From NCBI GenBank assembly GCA_937893945.1, contig CALCTA010000117.1, positions 1-5,907 on the forward strand: a stretch of 5,907 bases of DNA, given 5' to 3'. The notes below the pieces were generated by a model. The model was not told where the DNA came from. It searched no databases and saw only the letters and a program-made list of their open reading frames with translations. The position numbers were made by a program, and so were the translations under genes. Shown one piece after another: positions 5,437-5,907 of this stretch. The DNA comes from an uncultured Clostridia bacterium (lineage in GTDB: Bacteria > Bacillota > Clostridia > Oscillospirales > CAG-272). Position 1 is the first letter of the stretch. Each line of letters opens with the position of its first letter.

Positions 5437-5462
5437 AAAAAACGGACGACCAATGGTCGCCC
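5437..5462 (-). terminator. Leftward intrinsic terminator formed by a repeat unit
   Basis: Read leftward, a stem pairs CGACC with GGTCG (5455-5459 and 5447-5451) over a 3-base loop. It extends by GG/CC (5444-5445 and 5461-5462) across one A/C mismatch, and TTTTTT (5437-5442) follows. It would stop leftward transcription before the CHAP promoter. Confidence 0.55.
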
Positions 5463-5466
5463 CTAC
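5442..5466 (-). repeat. GTAGGGG-type intergenic repeat, copy 1
   Basis: Read leftward this begins GTAGGGGCGACC and continues ATTGGTCGTCCG, a compact palindromic unit. The same opening GTAGGGG appears in the opposite orientation at 5496. Short elements of this type are common between genes in clostridial genomes; this is from general knowledge and was not searched. Confidence 0.55.
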
Positions 5467-5495
5467 AATCAAAATATCAAACACCGCACAAATCG

Positions 5496-5522
5496 GTAGG
5501 GGTCGTGCGTACTCGACGGTCC
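5496..5522 (+). repeat. GTAGGGG-type intergenic repeat, copy 2, inverted to copy 1
   Basis: The unit reads GTAGGGGTCGTGCG then TACTCGACGGTCC. It has inner arms GTCG (5502-5505) and CGAC (5514-5517). It shares the GTAGGGG start and a closing GTCC-like end with copy 1 but has a different centre. The two copies face each other across 29 AT-rich bases. Confidence 0.5.
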
Positions 5523-5561
5523 TAAAACCCTTAAAAATACAACCGTACCTCATTTAAGCAG

Positions 5562-5700
5562 GTCATCCTGAGCGGAGCGGCGAGATGTTGGTAAGATAGG
5601 GTGATATGAAAACAACCGCCGCGGAGTCGAACTATTTTTGACGGGTTAGTCAAAAATAGCGAGGGAGTGGCTCGCCCACGACCGAGGGATCTCGTTCGAT
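5562..5700 (+). repeat. GTCATCCTGAGCGG-type intergenic repeat with internal hairpin
   Basis: The unit begins GTCATCCTGAGCGGAGCGG and ends near CGAGGGATCTCG, both hallmarks of a dispersed repeat I recall from Firmicute intergenic regions. It is longer than the usual short form. GCGGAG occurs twice (5572 and 5621), and a long hairpin sits between the second GCGGAGTCGA and the GGGATCTCG end. This may be an expanded or composite copy. Confidence 0.5.
5627..5662. repeat. Perfect 11 bp hairpin inside the GTCATCCTGAG repeat
   Basis: CTATTTTTGAC (5632-5642) pairs fully with GTCAAAAATAG (5649-5659) around the loop GGGTTA. The stem extends by TCG/CGA (5627-5629 and 5660-5662) with an AA bulge. No T-run follows on either strand, so it is not an ordinary terminator. 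Confidence 0.75.
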
Positions 5701-5715
5701 GTTTCGGTGTCTTAG

Positions 5716-5762
5716 ACCTCTCCGGCGGTTACACCGCCACCTCTCCTATGAGGAGAGGCTTT
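5716..5762 (+). repeat. ACCTCTC-type double-hairpin repeat, copy A
   Basis: ACCTCTCC is followed by a perfect hairpin, GGCGGT-TAC-ACCGCC (5724-5738), and a second perfect hairpin, CCTCTCCT-ATG-AGGAGAGG (5740-5758), then CTTT. The same order of parts is found inverted at 5799-5846, which shows that the 47-base stretch is a unit. Confidence 0.7.
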
Positions 5763-5798
5763 GTGTTAGACTACGCTCGGCGGTATTGAAACTAATAT

Positions 5799-5846
5799 AA
5801 AGGCTCTCCTTTTAGGAGAGCTGGACGCGTAGCGGACTGAGAGGTT
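5799..5846 (-). repeat. ACCTCTC-type double-hairpin repeat, copy B, inverted to copy A
   Basis: Read leftward: AACCTCTC, a weakened inner hairpin CGC-TAC-GCG (5826-5834), then AGCTCTCCT-AAA-AGGAGAGC (hairpin arms 5803-5810 and 5814-5821) and CTTT. It matches copy A part by part. The arms have changed on both sides (CCTCTCCT to GCTCTCCT), which keeps the pairing. Confidence 0.7.
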
Positions 5847-5867
5847 AAAAGAAACATTATTACAAGC

Positions 5868-5907
5868 AAGACAACAAGATCTTTTTGTAGATCCCGAAAA
5901 TTGTCTT
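5868..5907. repeat. Inverted repeat at the right edge
   Basis: AAGACAA (5868-5874) and TTGTCTT (5901-5907) are perfect inverted arms. GATC at 5878-5881 can pair with GATC at 5890-5893 inside them. The window ends on the last arm base, so the real structure may be longer. It could be an operator, a terminator or the edge of the next gene. Confidence 0.35.

Larger units (their letters stand above)
5418..5907. other. Gene-free repeat island
   Basis: No convincing protein-coding frame or RNA gene is seen in these ~490 bases. Short frames are interrupted, lack ribosome sites and run through palindromes. The stretch is made of five repeat-like units from three families, listed separately, with short unique joints between them. 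This patchwork is typical of accumulated small non-autonomous repeats between gene clusters. Confidence 0.7.

Noticed and set aside
5361..5453. Longer N-terminus for the CHAP protein, hydrophobic enough to suggest a leader
   Set aside because: The promoter and the AAGGAGG site would then lie inside the gene. The sequence there is better explained as regulatory DNA.
5740..5765. Rightward intrinsic terminator at the hairpin of repeat copy A
   Set aside because: The stem is strong but is followed by CTTTGTG rather than a T-run, and no rightward gene precedes it.
5437..5846. CRISPR array
   Set aside because: The repeats are palindromic, inverted and of three families. There is no regular repeat-spacer spacing and no cas gene.
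5860..5907. 3' end of a leftward gene (reading ...IFGIYKKILLSCL then two stops)
   Set aside because: Only about 13 codons are inside the window and other frames look equally protein-like, so it cannot be called.

Overview
The window looks like chromosome from a Gram-positive, clostridial-type Firmicute, probably a gut Oscillospirales/Ruminococcaceae-like organism. This is inferred from strong AAGGAGG-type ribosome sites, sigma-A promoters with TTGACA/TATAAT-like boxes and 17 bp spacers, frequent ATA isoleucine codons, a membrane-anchored M23 protein resembling sporulation SpoIIQ, and families of short intergenic repeats common in such genomes. No database search was possible, so the taxonomy is a guess. 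No rRNA, tRNA, CRISPR, transposase or phage gene was seen.

Layout. (1) Bases 1-269 hold the 3' part of a rightward PaaI-type hotdog thioesterase gene. It ends at a strong hairpin (274-317) that can terminate transcription from both sides. (2) Bases 321-3754 are a leftward three-gene operon. In order of transcription it encodes a PlsC-like acyltransferase, a GT8 glycosyltransferase, and a fusion protein with an N-terminal GT8 domain and a C-terminal PlsC-like domain. A near-consensus promoter (3793-3821) lies upstream, with an 8+8 bp inverted repeat (3762-3782) just downstream of the predicted transcription start, placed like a repressor operator. (3) A divergent promoter (3827-3856) leads to a rightward gene for a membrane-anchored M23/LytM-domain protein (3953-4696). 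(4) Convergent with it, with one base between the stop codons, is a leftward CHAP-domain protein (4698-5360) with its own promoter and a palindrome between the -35 and -10 boxes. (5) Bases 5418-5907 have no convincing gene. They form a repeat island: two inverted copies of a GTAGGGG element, one longer GTCATCCTGAGCGG element carrying an 11 bp hairpin, and two inverted copies of an ACCTCTC element.

How the genes may work together. The operon has two sugar-transfer and two acyl-transfer domains spread over three proteins with tight or overlapping gene junctions. The simplest reading is a dedicated pathway for an acylated glycan or glycolipid of the cell envelope. Donor sugars, acceptors and acyl donor cannot be read from the sequence. 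The M23 and CHAP genes also belong to the envelope theme but are separate transcription units. The GT8-PlsC operon and its operator-like site are the most promising candidates for something undescribed.
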